A stretch of DNA of 64,000 nt from an uncultured Roseobacter sp. (GCF_947495025.1 NZ_CANLXG010000001.1:62001-126000), one strand, 5' to 3'. Positions 18,040 to 27,370 are shown, counted from the stretch's first letter. Notes: generated by a model from the sequence alone, not told the origin. Numbers and translations are program-made.

Positions 18040-18495
18040 TCAGAAATCCAGTATGCTGTCGAGATTCTGCATAATGCCGATCAGCAGGAACACGCCGGCA
18101 ACCAGCATGATTGTCCAGACGAACATCTGGAAGAGAACTGCGCCGACGCCCAGGGTGAGCGCGTAGGCGGCCGTTTTCCTGTTTTCGCGCAGGATGAAGG
18201 CCAGCATACCGAGCAATATCGCCGCTCCCGCCGTTACTGCAGCAAATACAGACAGAATGCGGTCAATGTTCCAGGCTGAAACCTGTGGCTCCGGGGCTGT
18301 CTGTCCGGCCAGTGCATTTGCCGCGGACTGACGGATTTCTGCGGCTATTTCCCCGATGCTGACGCCAATCGTCTGCTGGGGCGCGAACGGCCCTGCTGCG
18401 AACTGAACAAGCACAAGTATCAGCGCAATGCCGCCGAACAGGAATCCGGCATTGCCGGCTGTCAGGCGAAAGGAAATCGGTAGTTGCTGCGTCAT
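18040..18495 (-). CDS. inner-membrane protein of unknown function
   Basis: The 151-residue protein has three to four hydrophobic segments (about residues 13-33, 72-95, 105-122 and 125-145) and a roughly 40-residue polar loop after the first, rich in Ala/Gln and likely periplasmic. The start at 18495 (MTQQLPISFRL) follows GGAGCG; the longer frame to 18546 adds 17 polar residues. I see no catalytic motif. It is followed on the same strand by the periplasmic protein gene. Confidence 0.6.
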   Translation of the reverse strand: MTQQLPISFRLTAGNAGFLFGGIALILVLVQFAAGPFAPQQTIGVSIGEIAAEIRQSAANALAGQTAPEPQVSAWNIDRILSVFAAVTAGAAILLGMLAFILRENRKTAAYALTLGVGAVLFQMFVWTIMLVAGVFLLIGIMQNLDSILDF

Positions 18496-18555
18496 CGGTC
18501 GCTCCTGTGGTGCGGAGGCGTTTCTAACAGCAGACTGTGGCATCAAAATGACCGC

Positions 18556-19338
18556 TCAGGCAGCCAGATCTATCCAGACGGGAACGTGATCGGAGGGTTT
18601 GTCGCGACCGCGTACATCTTTGTCGATCTGGCAGTCCTGGAGCATGTCTGCAGCCTGCGGGCTCAGCAGCAGATGATCGATCCTGATACCGTTGTTCCGG
18701 TTCCATGCGCCAGCCTGATAATCCCAGAAACTGTAGTGACCAGGACCAGGCGTGCGCACCCGGAAAGCCTCTGTCAGGCCAAGATTGAGCAGGCGGCGGA
18801 AAGCTGTGCGGCTTTCGGGACGAAACAGGGCATCCTCGCGCCAGCTCTCTGGTTTTGCCGCGTCTTCGGCCTGAGGAATGATGTTGTAATCGCCCGCCAT
18901 GACAAAGGGGATTTCCTGCGACAGCAAATCTCTGGCCCGCGCTTCAAGGCGCGCCATCCAGGCAAGCTTGTAGTCAAATTTCGGACCCGGCGCAGGATTG
19001 CCGTTCGGCAGGTAAAGTCCGCAAACCCGTATTGCATCTTTGACGCCCATGACGGTTGCTTCGATATAGCGGGCCTGCTCGTCACTGTCATCGCCGGGCA
19101 GGCCGCGCGAGACGTCCTCCAGCGGCAGTCTGGAAAGGATTGCCACCCCGTTGAAGCTCTTCTGTCCGTGAGTTTCGACGTTGTAGCCCAGATCCTCGAA
19201 GATTTCGCGCGGGAAGTTTTCGTCTACAGATTTGATCTCCTGCAGCAGAGCCACATCCGGTTGCGCGTCTTTCAGCCATGCCGGAAGCGCTTCAATCCGG
19301 GCTTTGATACCGTTGATATTGAACGTCGCAATTTTCAT
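18556..19338 (-). CDS. xthA: exodeoxyribonuclease III
   Basis: The 260-residue enzyme of the exonuclease/endonuclease/phosphatase family cuts at abasic sites and trims 3' blocked ends in base-excision repair. It shows the N-terminal MKIATFNINGIKAR, LLQEIKS with the metal-binding glutamate, YLPNGNP, GDYNIIP with the catalytic Asp/Asn, and a C-terminal SDHVPVW with the catalytic histidine. The start at 19338 is the family start; 19 upstream in-frame codons are not coding-like. Confidence 0.93.
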   Translation of the reverse strand: MKIATFNINGIKARIEALPAWLKDAQPDVALLQEIKSVDENFPREIFEDLGYNVETHGQKSFNGVAILSRLPLEDVSRGLPGDDSDEQARYIEATVMGVKDAIRVCGLYLPNGNPAPGPKFDYKLAWMARLEARARDLLSQEIPFVMAGDYNIIPQAEDAAKPESWREDALFRPESRTAFRRLLNLGLTEAFRVRTPGPGHYSFWDYQAGAWNRNNGIRIDHLLLSPQAADMLQDCQIDKDVRGRDKPSDHVPVWIDLAA

Positions 19339-19688
19339 ATTCTGAGCTCCCCGTCTTCCGTTCTGATCTATCGCGCATGCGGGCAGGCGGAGCAACCCCG
19401 GCGCATCGCACTCTTGGGGTGAGTATTAACGTGGTGATTCTCGTTAAGGTGTTTCCCGGAAAAGCTGGCAAAAGGTTAATATCCACAGACCAGCCGGTTG
19501 TGGATAAAATTTCTTTAACGAAGATTACCGTAAAGCGTTTTCTTTCCATTCTGATCATTTAGCGGCGGAGCACCTTGTGGATAACTGATGGTTAATGCAA
19601 TCTTAACGGGTTTTTTTCTTTAAAATTCGAGCTTTAAGAGCAAGCGTTAATGGGCGACCTGAACTTCAACTGAAAGGGATACAAACTG
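19339..19688 (+). promoter_or_regulatory. AT-rich control region with DnaA-box and CtrA-type motifs
   Basis: This 350-base stretch has no gene and is clearly AT-richer than its surroundings. It contains two perfect DnaA-box 9-mers (TTATCCACA on the reverse strand at 19499-19507 and 19576-19584) and a one-mismatch copy at 19479-19487. A perfect TTAA-N7-TTAAC CtrA-type site lies at 19592-19607. Several further TTAA half sites occur at 19426, 19444, 19476 and 19515. The CtrA-type site is 82 bases before the repeat-peptide start. The likely role is cell-cycle-linked promoter control. Confidence 0.6.
19592..19607 (+). promoter_or_regulatory. CtrA-type binding site TTAA-N7-TTAAC
   Basis: TTAA at 19592-19595 and TTAAC at 19603-19607 are separated by exactly seven bases, the spacing of the alphaproteobacterial CtrA consensus. 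A T-rich stretch follows, where a promoter -10 region could lie. Confidence 0.55.
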
Positions 19689-19976
19689 ATGACCAACGCA
19701 ATGCTCAAAGCTGAAATCGCCCGTGATGTGACCGGCCCTGCTGCAGATATTCACACCGGAGACGCGACAGCCCTTTACACAACGTCGATGCAGTGCTCTG
19801 GCAGCGACATGATGTGCGGTGACGCCACGGGGCTCTTCACCACATCAATGGCGCCTGCTTCGACGATGACCGGCATGGAAACCGGACAGTTCACCACGTC
19901 CATGATTGCGGGCAGTGATGCTCTGGCGGGCGAGGCCACCGGGCTCTTCACCACATCAATGACGCCCAACACGTAA
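19689..19976 (+). CDS. small protein made of four TTSM repeats (possible peptide precursor)
   Basis: The 95-residue protein has a non-repetitive N-terminus (1-23) followed by four 11-residue units at residues 24-34, 44-54, 62-72 and 81-91. Their pattern is G-x-x-T-[AG]-[LQ]-[FY]-TTSM and the period is 18-20. Two cysteines (C36, C43) lie between units 1 and 2. GAAAGGGA at 19672 supports the ATG. There is no signal peptide or membrane helix. The leader-plus-repeats layout resembles multi-core peptide precursors, but no known modifying enzyme is adjacent. The next gene, of unknown function, lies 86 bases downstream on the same strand. Confidence 0.75.
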   Translation: MTNAMLKAEIARDVTGPAADIHTGDATALYTTSMQCSGSDMMCGDATGLFTTSMAPASTMTGMETGQFTTSMIAGSDALAGEATGLFTTSMTPNT

Positions 19977-19990
19977 CAGCTCAACCGGTT

Positions 19991-20013
19991 CAGGATCTTC
20001 CCCAAGGGTCCTG
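19991..20013 (+). promoter_or_regulatory. hairpin between the repeat peptide and its partner gene
   Basis: CAGGATC pairs with GGTCCTG (with one G-T pair) around a C-rich loop. There is no T run, so it may stabilise the peptide mRNA or reduce read-through into the downstream gene rather than stop transcription fully. Confidence 0.35.
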
Positions 20014-20062
20014 ACCTGTTGACGCTCTGTGCGGCAACCCGTTGACAGCGAAAGGAAAGCTC

Positions 20063-21118
20063 ATGTCCAACGTGATTTCAATCGGGTTGCCGCGCAGGCC
20101 AAATCTGAGCCAGCGCCAGGCACTGCTTCTGCGGAACTTCGCTCTGCACCGCCGGGACAGCAGTGACGTCTTCTGGCTCAAGGAAAACGCCGAGCTGCTG
20201 AATGTACTGGCGACATCAGGCGCCAGACTGCAGCCGGAAGCGCTGGAGGTCTATCGGCCATTCTATGACAGCATTGCCGGCCGTCTTGCCTTTTTCCCGC
20301 AGTATTACCGCTTTCTGCTTTCTGTCTGTCTGGATCTTGAGGATCTGGGAATGCAGGGCGATGCCGGTGCCGGGGTCTGCCACAGGGTGCGGGCGCGTGG
20401 TCTTGTTGATGCGGAACTTTCAGACCTGCAAAGGGCAGAAGCAGAACGACTTCTCGCGCGCCGGGGAGAGGGTTCGGGCGACACTGCACTCGCGGCCCGG
20501 CTTCGCAGGTTTATCAGCTGCAGTGACACCTTCGCACTGCCCAACAAAAAGGCAGCCTACGAGCTGACGCATATCGTTTTTTATCTGTCAGAATATGGCA
20601 GGAATGACCCGTGTCTGACCGAAGAAGCCGTTACCAGCCTTGAGTTTGCCGGTGTGCTGGCCTGGCTGGATCAGGATTTCGACCTGCTTTCCGAGGTCTG
20701 TGTGGCATTGCGGTTTGCCGGGCGCACACCCAGCGATATCTGGGAAGACTGGCTGGCGCTGGAGACCGGACGTTTTTCCCTGCGGTCCGCAGCGCAGGGA
20801 AGCGGCGCCCCGGATGCCTATCATGAATACCTTGTGGGCAGCTGGTGGGCTGCTCATGCCGGGGCCGAAGGCTTCCACGGAACACCGGTCGAGGGCGCGC
20901 TGACGGTCGAGCGACTGGGGTCCTCACGCGGGCCACTGCGGCGCATTTCCGAATATATGTTCCATCTTGGGCCCGCGCGCAGCTGCGACTGGGATCAGAT
21001 GCGCGGTCTGCTGGAAGCGGTCCTCGGGGAGGACGACCACCGCATCCTGTCCTGTGCCGCAGAATCGACCACCCGGTTCGGTGATTTCTTTGAGGGGTTT
21101 GCCCGGGCTGACGCCTGA
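20063..21118 (+). CDS. all-helical protein of unknown function paired with the repeat peptide
   Basis: The 351-residue protein has no signal or membrane segment and looks almost wholly alpha-helical. Recognisable stretches are AAYELTHIVFYLSEYGRND near residue 170 and a following Leu-rich helical pair. The ELTH-FYLS style recalls helical proteins seen beside peptide clusters in other bacteria, but I cannot name a family. AAAGGAAAG at 20051-20059 fixes the start at 20063. It lies 86 bases behind the repeat-peptide gene, with a hairpin between them, so one transcript with reduced read-through is plausible. The TGA at 21116-21118 is close to the convergent erpA end. Confidence 0.7.
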   Translation: MSNVISIGLPRRPNLSQRQALLLRNFALHRRDSSDVFWLKENAELLNVLATSGARLQPEALEVYRPFYDSIAGRLAFFPQYYRFLLSVCLDLEDLGMQGDAGAGVCHRVRARGLVDAELSDLQRAEAERLLARRGEGSGDTALAARLRRFISCSDTFALPNKKAAYELTHIVFYLSEYGRNDPCLTEEAVTSLEFAGVLAWLDQDFDLLSEVCVALRFAGRTPSDIWEDWLALETGRFSLRSAAQGSGAPDAYHEYLVGSWWAAHAGAEGFHGTPVEGALTVERLGSSRGPLRRISEYMFHLGPARSCDWDQMRGLLEAVLGEDDHRILSCAAESTTRFGDFFEGFARADA

Positions 21119-21126
21119 CGGGCCGC

Positions 21127-21450
21127 CTACATCGAGAACGACGTGCCGCAGCCACAGGAACTTGTGGCATTCGGATTTTCGATCACAAACCGCGCGCCGA
21201 TCAGCTCTTCGGTGAAATCAATAACGGCATCCGTCAGAAATGGCAGCGAAACCGCGTCCACAACGACTTTTTCCCCGGCACCTTCCAGCACCAGATCGTC
21301 ATCGCGTGGCTCATCAAGCGCGATTTCGTACTGAAACCCCGAACATCCACCGCCCTCGACAGCGACCCGCAGGGCTTTGCCGTCGGTTGCAGCACCAATT
21401 TCCGCAAGGCGCTCAAACGCACGTGAGGTGACTTTGGGGGGCAGTTGCAT
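21127..21450 (-). CDS. erpA: iron-sulfur cluster insertion protein, A-type carrier
   Basis: The 107-residue A-type carrier (HesB/IscA/ErpA family) delivers [4Fe-4S] clusters to apo-enzymes. The three cluster cysteines are present: one in GGGCSGF and two in the terminal CGCG motif. Length and the late NATSSCGCGTSF match ErpA more than IscA. No other isc or suf gene is adjacent. It diverges from dgt. Confidence 0.9.
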   Translation of the reverse strand: MQLPPKVTSRAFERLAEIGAATDGKALRVAVEGGGCSGFQYEIALDEPRDDDLVLEGAGEKVVVDAVSLPFLTDAVIDFTEELIGARFVIENPNATSSCGCGTSFSM

Positions 21451-21535
21451 CTGCTCAGGCTCCGTGGGGCGGTTTCAATCACGTTACATGTGCAATATAG
21501 AAAGCCCCGGGACAGGCCACAAGGACCAGCGAGCT

Positions 21536-22678
21536 ATGACTGCGCATTATGCCTCTGATCCCGCACTGGCCAGGGGGCGGCGTGTGCGGGAAGAGGAAAG
21601 CACCTTCCGTTCGTGTTTCCAGCGCGACAGGGACCGGATTATCCATGCCAGCGCCTTCCGGCGGCTGAAGCACAAAACCCAGGTGTTTATCGAGCATGAA
21701 GGCGATTATTACCGCACCCGTCTGACCCATTCTATCGAAGTGGCGCAGGTGGCGCGGACGATTTCCGGCGCGCTGGGGCTGAATGCAGAGCTGACCGAAG
21801 CCGTCGCCCTGGCGCATGATCTGGGCCATACGCCATTCGGGCATACCGGGGAGGACGCGCTCTGCGAGCTGATGGCGCCCTTTGGCGGTTTTGATCACAA
21901 TGCGCAGGCAATCCGGATCGTCACGCATCTGGAACGGCATTATGCCGATTTCGACGGGCTGAACCTGACGTGGGAAACGCTGGAAGGTCTGGCAAAACAC
22001 AATGGCCCGGTGACCGGGGACATTCCCTGGGCGCTTGCTGCCTGTAACGCCGAAATGGATCTGGAACTGCATACTCATGCCAGCGCCGAGGCCCAGGTGG
22101 CGGCCATTGCGGATGATGTGGCGTATAACCACCACGATCTGCACGACGGTCTGCGCGCGGAGCTCTTTTCAACCGACGAGCTGGCAGAGTTGCCAATCCT
22201 GAGAGACTGTTTTACTGCCGTAGACAAACGCTATCCGGGGCTGAACTATTACCGCCGGCGTCACGAAGCACTGCGCCGTTTCTTTGGCGTGCTGGTTGAG
22301 GATGTCATCGGGTATGCGCAGACAAGACTTGCCGGTCTGCAGCCCGCAACGGTGCAGGACATCCGGCTGGCGGGCTATCCGATCATCCGGTTTTCCGGTC
22401 CCGTTTTTGAGGACCTCAAAGTCATCCGCGCATTCCTGTTTGAGCGGATGTACCGCGCGCCAAGCGTGATCGAGATGCGCGCACGTGTCACACGGGTCGT
22501 CGAAGAGCTGTTTCCATGGTTCATGGAAAACCCCGATCAGCTTCCGAAACAATGGCGCAAGGACGTCGAGGCCGCACAGACCGAAACGGACCTTGCGCGG
22601 ATCGTTTCCGACTATATCGCAGGGATGACGGACCGGTTTGCGCTGCAGGAGCATGAGCGCCTGGTCGGCGGGCTCTGA
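21536..22678 (+). CDS. dgt: dGTP triphosphohydrolase-like HD enzyme
   Basis: The 380-residue HD-superfamily protein hydrolyses dNTPs to nucleoside and triphosphate. It shows SAFRRLKHKTQV, the metal-binding RLTHSIEV and LAHDLGHTPFGH, and a later ADDVAYNHHDL. Length fits the type 2, single-chain dGTPase group common in alphaproteobacteria. The open frame continues 53 codons upstream across the divergent erpA start, and the ATG at 21536 gives the expected N-terminus. argS follows 69 bases later. Confidence 0.9.
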   Translation: MTAHYASDPALARGRRVREEESTFRSCFQRDRDRIIHASAFRRLKHKTQVFIEHEGDYYRTRLTHSIEVAQVARTISGALGLNAELTEAVALAHDLGHTPFGHTGEDALCELMAPFGGFDHNAQAIRIVTHLERHYADFDGLNLTWETLEGLAKHNGPVTGDIPWALAACNAEMDLELHTHASAEAQVAAIADDVAYNHHDLHDGLRAELFSTDELAELPILRDCFTAVDKRYPGLNYYRRRHEALRRFFGVLVEDVIGYAQTRLAGLQPATVQDIRLAGYPIIRFSGPVFEDLKVIRAFLFERMYRAPSVIEMRARVTRVVEELFPWFMENPDQLPKQWRKDVEAAQTETDLARIVSDYIAGMTDRFALQEHERLVGGL

Positions 22679-22747
22679 GCCTGCGCGGTTGACCCGGGCA
22701 CAGGCCGTGATAAACCGCGCGCAGCACTTGCCAAAGGACCAGAGCCT

Positions 22748-24493
22748 GTGAACCTTTTTGCTGATATCCGTCACCTTGTGACCGAAACGCTGACCGCCAT
22801 GATGGCGGATGGTGTGCTGCCGCAGGGGCTTTCGCTGGAAAATGTGACGGTCGAGCCACCGCGGGACGCAGCCCATGGTGACATGGCCACCAATGCTGCA
22901 ATGGTGCTGGCCAAACCCTCTGGCATGAAACCCCGCGACATCGCCGGCGTGCTGGCCGAAAGGCTGAGCGCGGATGCACGGATCACCAGTGCCGAGGTCG
23001 CGGGCCCCGGGTTTCTGAACCTGCGGCTGGCACCTGTCGTCTGGCAGGATGTTGTGCGCGCAATACTGGCCGCGGGCACCGGTTTTGGCCGGGCATCGCT
23101 CGGGGCCGGCAAAAAGGTCAATGTGGAATATGTCTCCGCTAATCCGACCGGCCCGCTGCATGTGGGTCATACCCGCGGTGCGGTCTTCGGTGATGCGTTG
23201 GCATCTCTACTGGACTTTGCCGGTTTTGAGGTGACGCGGGAATACTACATCAACGATGGCGGCGCACAGGTCGATGTGCTCGCCCGGTCTGTGTACCTGC
23301 GGTATCAGGAAGCGCATGGCCAGGAAGTCGCCTTTCCCGATGGTACCTATCCCGGCGACTATCTGATCCCGGTGGGGCAGGCGCTTAAGGACAAGGTTGG
23401 CGACGCTTACCTCGACAAAGGCGAGCAGTACTGGCTCGAAGAGGTCCGGAATTTCGCCACTGACGCGATGATGGGCCTGATCCGTGCTGATCTCAAAGCG
23501 CTCGGCGTCGAAATGGATGTGTTTTACTCCGAAAAATCACTCTACGGCACCGGCCGGATCGAGGCTGCCATTGACGATCTGCGGGGCAAGGGTCTGATCT
23601 ATGAAGGCGTGCTCGAGCCACCCAAGGGCAAGAAACCCGAAGACTGGGAGCCGCGGGAGCAGACCCTGTTCAGGTCAACAGAGCACGGCGATGACGTGGA
23701 CCGGCCGGTCATGAAATCAGACGGCAGCTGGACCTATTTTGCACCGGATATCGCCTATCACTATGACAAGGTGTCCCGTGGATTTGACGCGCTGATCGAC
23801 ATCTTTGGCGCGGATCACGGCGGCTATGTCAAACGGATGAAGGCCGCAGTCTCTGCACTTTCTGATGGCAACGTGCCGCTCGACATCAAACTGACGCAGC
23901 TGGTGAAGCTCTTCAAAAACGGTGAGCCGTTCAAGATGTCCAAACGGGCAGGGACTTTTGTGACCCTGCGCGATGTGGTCGACCAGGTTGGCCCCGATGT
24001 CACCAGGTTCGTGATGCTGACCCGCAAGAACGACGCGATGCTGGACTTTGATTTTGACAAAGTGCTCGAACAGAGCCGGGAGAACCCGGTGTTCTACGTC
24101 CAGTATGCGCATGCGCGGATCGCGTCGATCCTGAACAAAGCGGGAGAGGCGGGCATTGCTGTCGATGACGACACGCTTGGCGGGGCTGACCTTGGTCAGC
24201 TGTCGCATCCGGCCGAGCTGTCGATGGCGGCGCGACTGGCGGAGTGGCCGCGGCTGGTAGAGACAGCGGCACGCACAAACGAGCCGCACCGGGTCGCCTT
24301 TTATCTTTATGATGTGGCCTCCGATTTCCACAGCCTCTATCACCTTGGCCGGTCAGACGACAGCCTGCGTGCCGTGCAGGAGGGCAATGCCGCCACAAGC
24401 CAGGCAAAAATCGCCCTGGCCCGTGCCACGGCGATTGTAATTTCGGCCGGTTTGGGTATTCTTGGCGTCACACCGGCGCAGGAAATGCGGTAA
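22748..24493 (+). CDS. argS: arginyl-tRNA synthetase
   Basis: The 581-residue class I synthetase attaches arginine to tRNA-Arg. It has the N-terminal additional domain (1-110), the HIGH motif as HVGHTRG near residue 140, the MSKRAG lysine loop near residue 400 and a DALR anticodon-binding C-terminus with the expected [14 protein letters not shown] stretch. GTG at 22748 is the start, giving the family N-terminus MNLFADIR. A SPOR-domain gene follows. Confidence 0.95.
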   Translation: MNLFADIRHLVTETLTAMMADGVLPQGLSLENVTVEPPRDAAHGDMATNAAMVLAKPSGMKPRDIAGVLAERLSADARITSAEVAGPGFLNLRLAPVVWQDVVRAILAAGTGFGRASLGAGKKVNVEYVSANPTGPLHVGHTRGAVFGDALASLLDFAGFEVTREYYINDGGAQVDVLARSVYLRYQEAHGQEVAFPDGTYPGDYLIPVGQALKDKVGDAYLDKGEQYWLEEVRNFATDAMMGLIRADLKALGVEMDVFYSEKSLYGTGRIEAAIDDLRGKGLIYEGVLEPPKGKKPEDWEPREQTLFRSTEHGDDVDRPVMKSDGSWTYFAPDIAYHYDKVSRGFDALIDIFGADHGGYVKRMKAAVSALSDGNVPLDIKLTQLVKLFKNGEPFKMSKRAGTFVTLRDVVDQVGPDVTRFVMLTRKNDAMLDFDFDKVLEQSRENPVFYVQYAHARIASILNKAGEAGIAVDDDTLGGADLGQLSHPAELSMAARLAEWPRLVETAARTNEPHRVAFYLYDVASDFHSLYHLGRSDDSLRAVQEGNAATSQAKIALARATAIVISAGLGILGVTPAQEMR

Positions 24494-24570
24494 CAGGCCA
24501 GCCAGCGTCCGGACAGGCAATCGAACACGACCAGAGGGGCAATGTACCCCGACGGCAGAGCGAGGCATTG

Positions 24571-25557
24571 ATGGCGGATATAGAATTCTCCCATGGTATG
24601 GGCGGCTATGGTCGTGCACCGGAAACCCGGGCGCAGGAGCCCGAGGCAGCTAATTCCCTGACTTTCATGACGAATCTGGCCGGGGCGGCGGTATCGCTGG
24701 CCCTGATTGCCGGTATCGGCGTCTGGGGCTACAAGCTGATGGTGCGCGACGTGAGCGGTATTCCGGTCGTCAGGGCCGCCGAGGGCGACATGCGCGTCAG
24801 GCCGGAAAATCCCGGAGGACAACTGGCCCGCCACCAGGGCCTTGCGGTGAACGCCATCGCTGCAGAAGGTATTGCGGCAGGACCGGTGGATCAGGTTGTG
24901 CTTGCGCCGCGCGGTGCCGCGCTCAGCGACGAAGACCAGCCGGTCATTCAGGCGGCGGCACCTGTCGAGCTGCCGGTGCGTCTCAGCCCCGCGCAGGACG
25001 CTTTTGAGGGCGTTGCGCCCGGTCCGGTGGCAAGCATTGATCAGGCTGCGGCGATCAACGAACTCGTTGAGGAACTGACAGCGGATACGGAGCCGATGGA
25101 GACCGGAACAGCTGCAGCGGCATCCGTTCCGCGGGACGCCGTTCTGCAGGCCGCTGCCGAAGCACTGCCGGCACCGGAGCCCGCGGTCGTGTCGCAGACC
25201 GGTCTGCGTGTATCTGCGCGGCCTGTGCTGCGTCCGGCGCGTGTGCAGACGGCCGCGTTTACACCGGCGCCTGAGACGGCAGAGATTGATCCGTCCCGCA
25301 TTCCGGCAGGCACACGTCTTGCACAGCTGGGCGCATTTGAAAGTCCAAAGGTTGCGCGCAGCGAATGGGACAGACTGGCAGGCCGGTTCGGCGATTTCAT
25401 GAACGGCAAATCACGGGTGATCGAAAAGGCGCAGTCCGGTGGTCGGACGTTCTACCGGCTTCGCGTTATGGGTTTTCTGGATCTGAGCGACTCGCGCCGG
25501 TTCTGCGCTGCGTTCAAGGCTGAAGGGGTCGATTGTATCCCTGTTGCGAGCCGGTAG
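24571..25557 (+). CDS. SPOR-domain membrane protein
   Basis: The 328-residue protein has one transmembrane helix near residues 30-55 (LAGAAVSLALIAGIGVWGYK). A long Ala/Pro/Glu-rich periplasmic linker follows, then a C-terminal SPOR domain (about 245-328: RLAQLGAFESPKVA...FYRLRVMGF). SPOR domains bind denuded glycan strands at the division site. The gene overlaps nagZ, a cell-wall recycling enzyme, which fits an envelope role. ATG at 24571 is preferred over the TTG one codon earlier. Confidence 0.85.
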   Translation: MADIEFSHGMGGYGRAPETRAQEPEAANSLTFMTNLAGAAVSLALIAGIGVWGYKLMVRDVSGIPVVRAAEGDMRVRPENPGGQLARHQGLAVNAIAAEGIAAGPVDQVVLAPRGAALSDEDQPVIQAAAPVELPVRLSPAQDAFEGVAPGPVASIDQAAAINELVEELTADTEPMETGTAAAASVPRDAVLQAAAEALPAPEPAVVSQTGLRVSARPVLRPARVQTAAFTPAPETAEIDPSRIPAGTRLAQLGAFESPKVARSEWDRLAGRFGDFMNGKSRVIEKAQSGGRTFYRLRVMGFLDLSDSRRFCAAFKAEGVDCIPVASR

Positions 25558-25564
25558 GCGCCTG

Positions 25565-26563
25565 GTGTCCGGCTTTGGCGCGACAATTCTCGATGCAGAC
25601 GGGTTGCGCCTGAGCCCTGAGGAAAAGACGTTTTTCCGCGACGCTGACCCGTTTGGATTTATACTTTTCGCGCGCAATATCGACAACCCTGACCAGGTTC
25701 GCGCACTCTGCGCGGAAATGCGCGACTGTGTGGGGCGCAACGCGCCGATCACAATCGATCAGGAAGGCGGGCGGGTGCAACGCCTGCGCAGCCCGGTCTG
25801 GACAGAGTGGATGCCACCGCTGGACTTTGTCGCAGCGGCGGGGCCGGACGCGGGCGAGGCGATGTATCTGCGATACCGGCTGATTGCTGCAGAGCTTTAC
25901 GCGCTGGGTATCGACAGCAACTGCGCCCCCATGGTGGATGTCGCCGGGCCGCAAACCCATCCGTTTCTTTACAACCGGTGCTACGGGACTGACCCTGAAA
26001 CCGTTGCCGGTCTTGGCCGCGCGGCGGCAGACGGGCTGCTGGCAGGTGGTGTTCTGCCGGTGCTGAAACACATTCCGGGGCATGGCCGTTCAACGATGGA
26101 CAGTCATTTCGATCTGCCACATGTCCCGGCCAGTCCGCAGGACCTGAGCGCGGTGGATTTCGCGCCTTTCCATGCGCTGAATGATCTGCCGATGGGCATG
26201 ACCGCGCATCTGGTCTATTCGGAAATTGATGATCGCCCGGCCACTCTGTCGCCGGTCGTGATGAAACTGATCCGTGAGGAAATCGGTTTCGACAATCTGA
26301 TCATGACGGATGACCTGGGGATGAAGGCGCTGCGGGGGCAGCTCAGCGATCTCGCGCGCCGGGCGCTGGATGCAGGATGCGACGTTATTCTGCACTGTAA
26401 CGCACCGCTGGAAGCGCGTCGTGAAGTGGCCGATGCATCGGGCCGCATGACCCCTGCCGCCCAGGCGCGCGCAGAGCGTGCACTGGCCGCGCGCAGGACA
26501 CCTGATGATATTGACATTCCCGCCCTTCACGCCCAGCTTGGGACGCTGTTGAACAGGGCGTGA
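25565..26563 (+). CDS. nagZ: beta-N-acetylhexosaminidase
   Basis: The roughly 332-residue glycoside hydrolase family 3 enzyme removes N-acetylglucosamine from anhydromuropeptides in the cytoplasm during wall recycling. Key elements are ITIDQEGGRVQRL and KHIPGHGRSTMDSH with the catalytic loop histidine, plus MTDDLGMKAL with the nucleophile aspartate. GTG at 25565 gives the family start SGFGATIL; the frame also opens with TTG at 25544, inside the SPOR gene. anmK, another recycling gene, is 16 kb away. Confidence 0.92.
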   Translation: MSGFGATILDADGLRLSPEEKTFFRDADPFGFILFARNIDNPDQVRALCAEMRDCVGRNAPITIDQEGGRVQRLRSPVWTEWMPPLDFVAAAGPDAGEAMYLRYRLIAAELYALGIDSNCAPMVDVAGPQTHPFLYNRCYGTDPETVAGLGRAAADGLLAGGVLPVLKHIPGHGRSTMDSHFDLPHVPASPQDLSAVDFAPFHALNDLPMGMTAHLVYSEIDDRPATLSPVVMKLIREEIGFDNLIMTDDLGMKALRGQLSDLARRALDAGCDVILHCNAPLEARREVADASGRMTPAAQARAERALAARRTPDDIDIPALHAQLGTLLNRA

Positions 26564-26578
26564 AGGTCGGGCCAGTCC

Positions 26579-27370
26579 ATGTCAGAGGACACTTTCGAAG
26601 AGGACAGAACCTCCGTCGCGGACCGGCTGGCAGCCGAGGCGCTGATCGTCGACGTCGACGGGTTTGAAGGCCCTCTGGATCTGTTGCTGACGCTGAGCCG
26701 CACCCAGAAAGTGGACCTGCGCAAAATCTCCGTGCTGGCCCTGGCCCGGCAATATCTGGCCTTTGTGGAACGCGCCAAGGCGCTGCGTCTGGAACTGGCC
26801 GCGGATTATCTGGTGATGGCGGCCTGGCTCGCTTTTCTGAAATCACGCCTTTTATTGCCACCTGATCCGACGGAGGAGGGCCCCTCGGGGGAAGAGCTGG
26901 CAGCTCATCTGGCCTTCCAGCTGGAACGGCTGCAGGCTATGCGCGACGCCGCTGCACGTCTGATGGGGCGCGATCGCCTAGGGCGCGACTTTTTCGCCCG
27001 GGGGCAGACCCAGGAAGTCACCCGCACGCGCAGGATCCGGTATACGGCGAACCTGCTGGATCTGATGCAGGGATATGCGCGCATCCGCACACGGGATGAA
27101 TTCCGGCCCTTTGTCATGGACCGGGATGCGGTTTTCACCATGGAGCAGGCGCTGGACCGCATGCGTGGCCTGATCGGCTTTGCCGGTGACTGGACAGATA
27201 TTGTGAGCTATCTGCCCGAAGGCTGGGAAATGGACCCCTTGCGCCGCCGTTCGGCCACGGCTGCCACTTTTGCGGCGTCGCTGGAGCTTGTCAAAGAGGG
27301 CCATCTGGAGATACGCCAGTCAGAGACATTCGCGCCGATCCAGCTGCGCAAAAAGGACAGACCTGCGTGA
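26579..27370 (+). CDS. scpA: segregation and condensation protein A
   Basis: The 263-residue kleisin bridges the two heads of the SMC dimer and helps chromosome segregation. It carries the conserved FEGPLDLLLTLSRTQKVDL segment near residues 30-50 and AAWLAFLKSRLLLP, with a C-terminal winged-helix part. It overlaps scpB by 4 bases (GTGA), the usual coupling of the two subunits. It starts 15 bases after nagZ, so the argS-SPOR-nagZ-scpA-scpB run is probably one transcript. Confidence 0.93.
   Translation: MSEDTFEEDRTSVADRLAAEALIVDVDGFEGPLDLLLTLSRTQKVDLRKISVLALARQYLAFVERAKALRLELAADYLVMAAWLAFLKSRLLLPPDPTEEGPSGEELAAHLAFQLERLQAMRDAAARLMGRDRLGRDFFARGQTQEVTRTRRIRYTANLLDLMQGYARIRTRDEFRPFVMDRDAVFTMEQALDRMRGLIGFAGDWTDIVSYLPEGWEMDPLRRRSATAATFAASLELVKEGHLEIRQSETFAPIQLRKKDRPA

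Noticed and set aside
19339..19688. Chromosomal replication origin
   Set aside because: DnaA boxes and AT richness are suggestive, but there is no dnaA, hemE, parAB, gidA or repABC neighbour and only three boxes; a regulated promoter is simpler.
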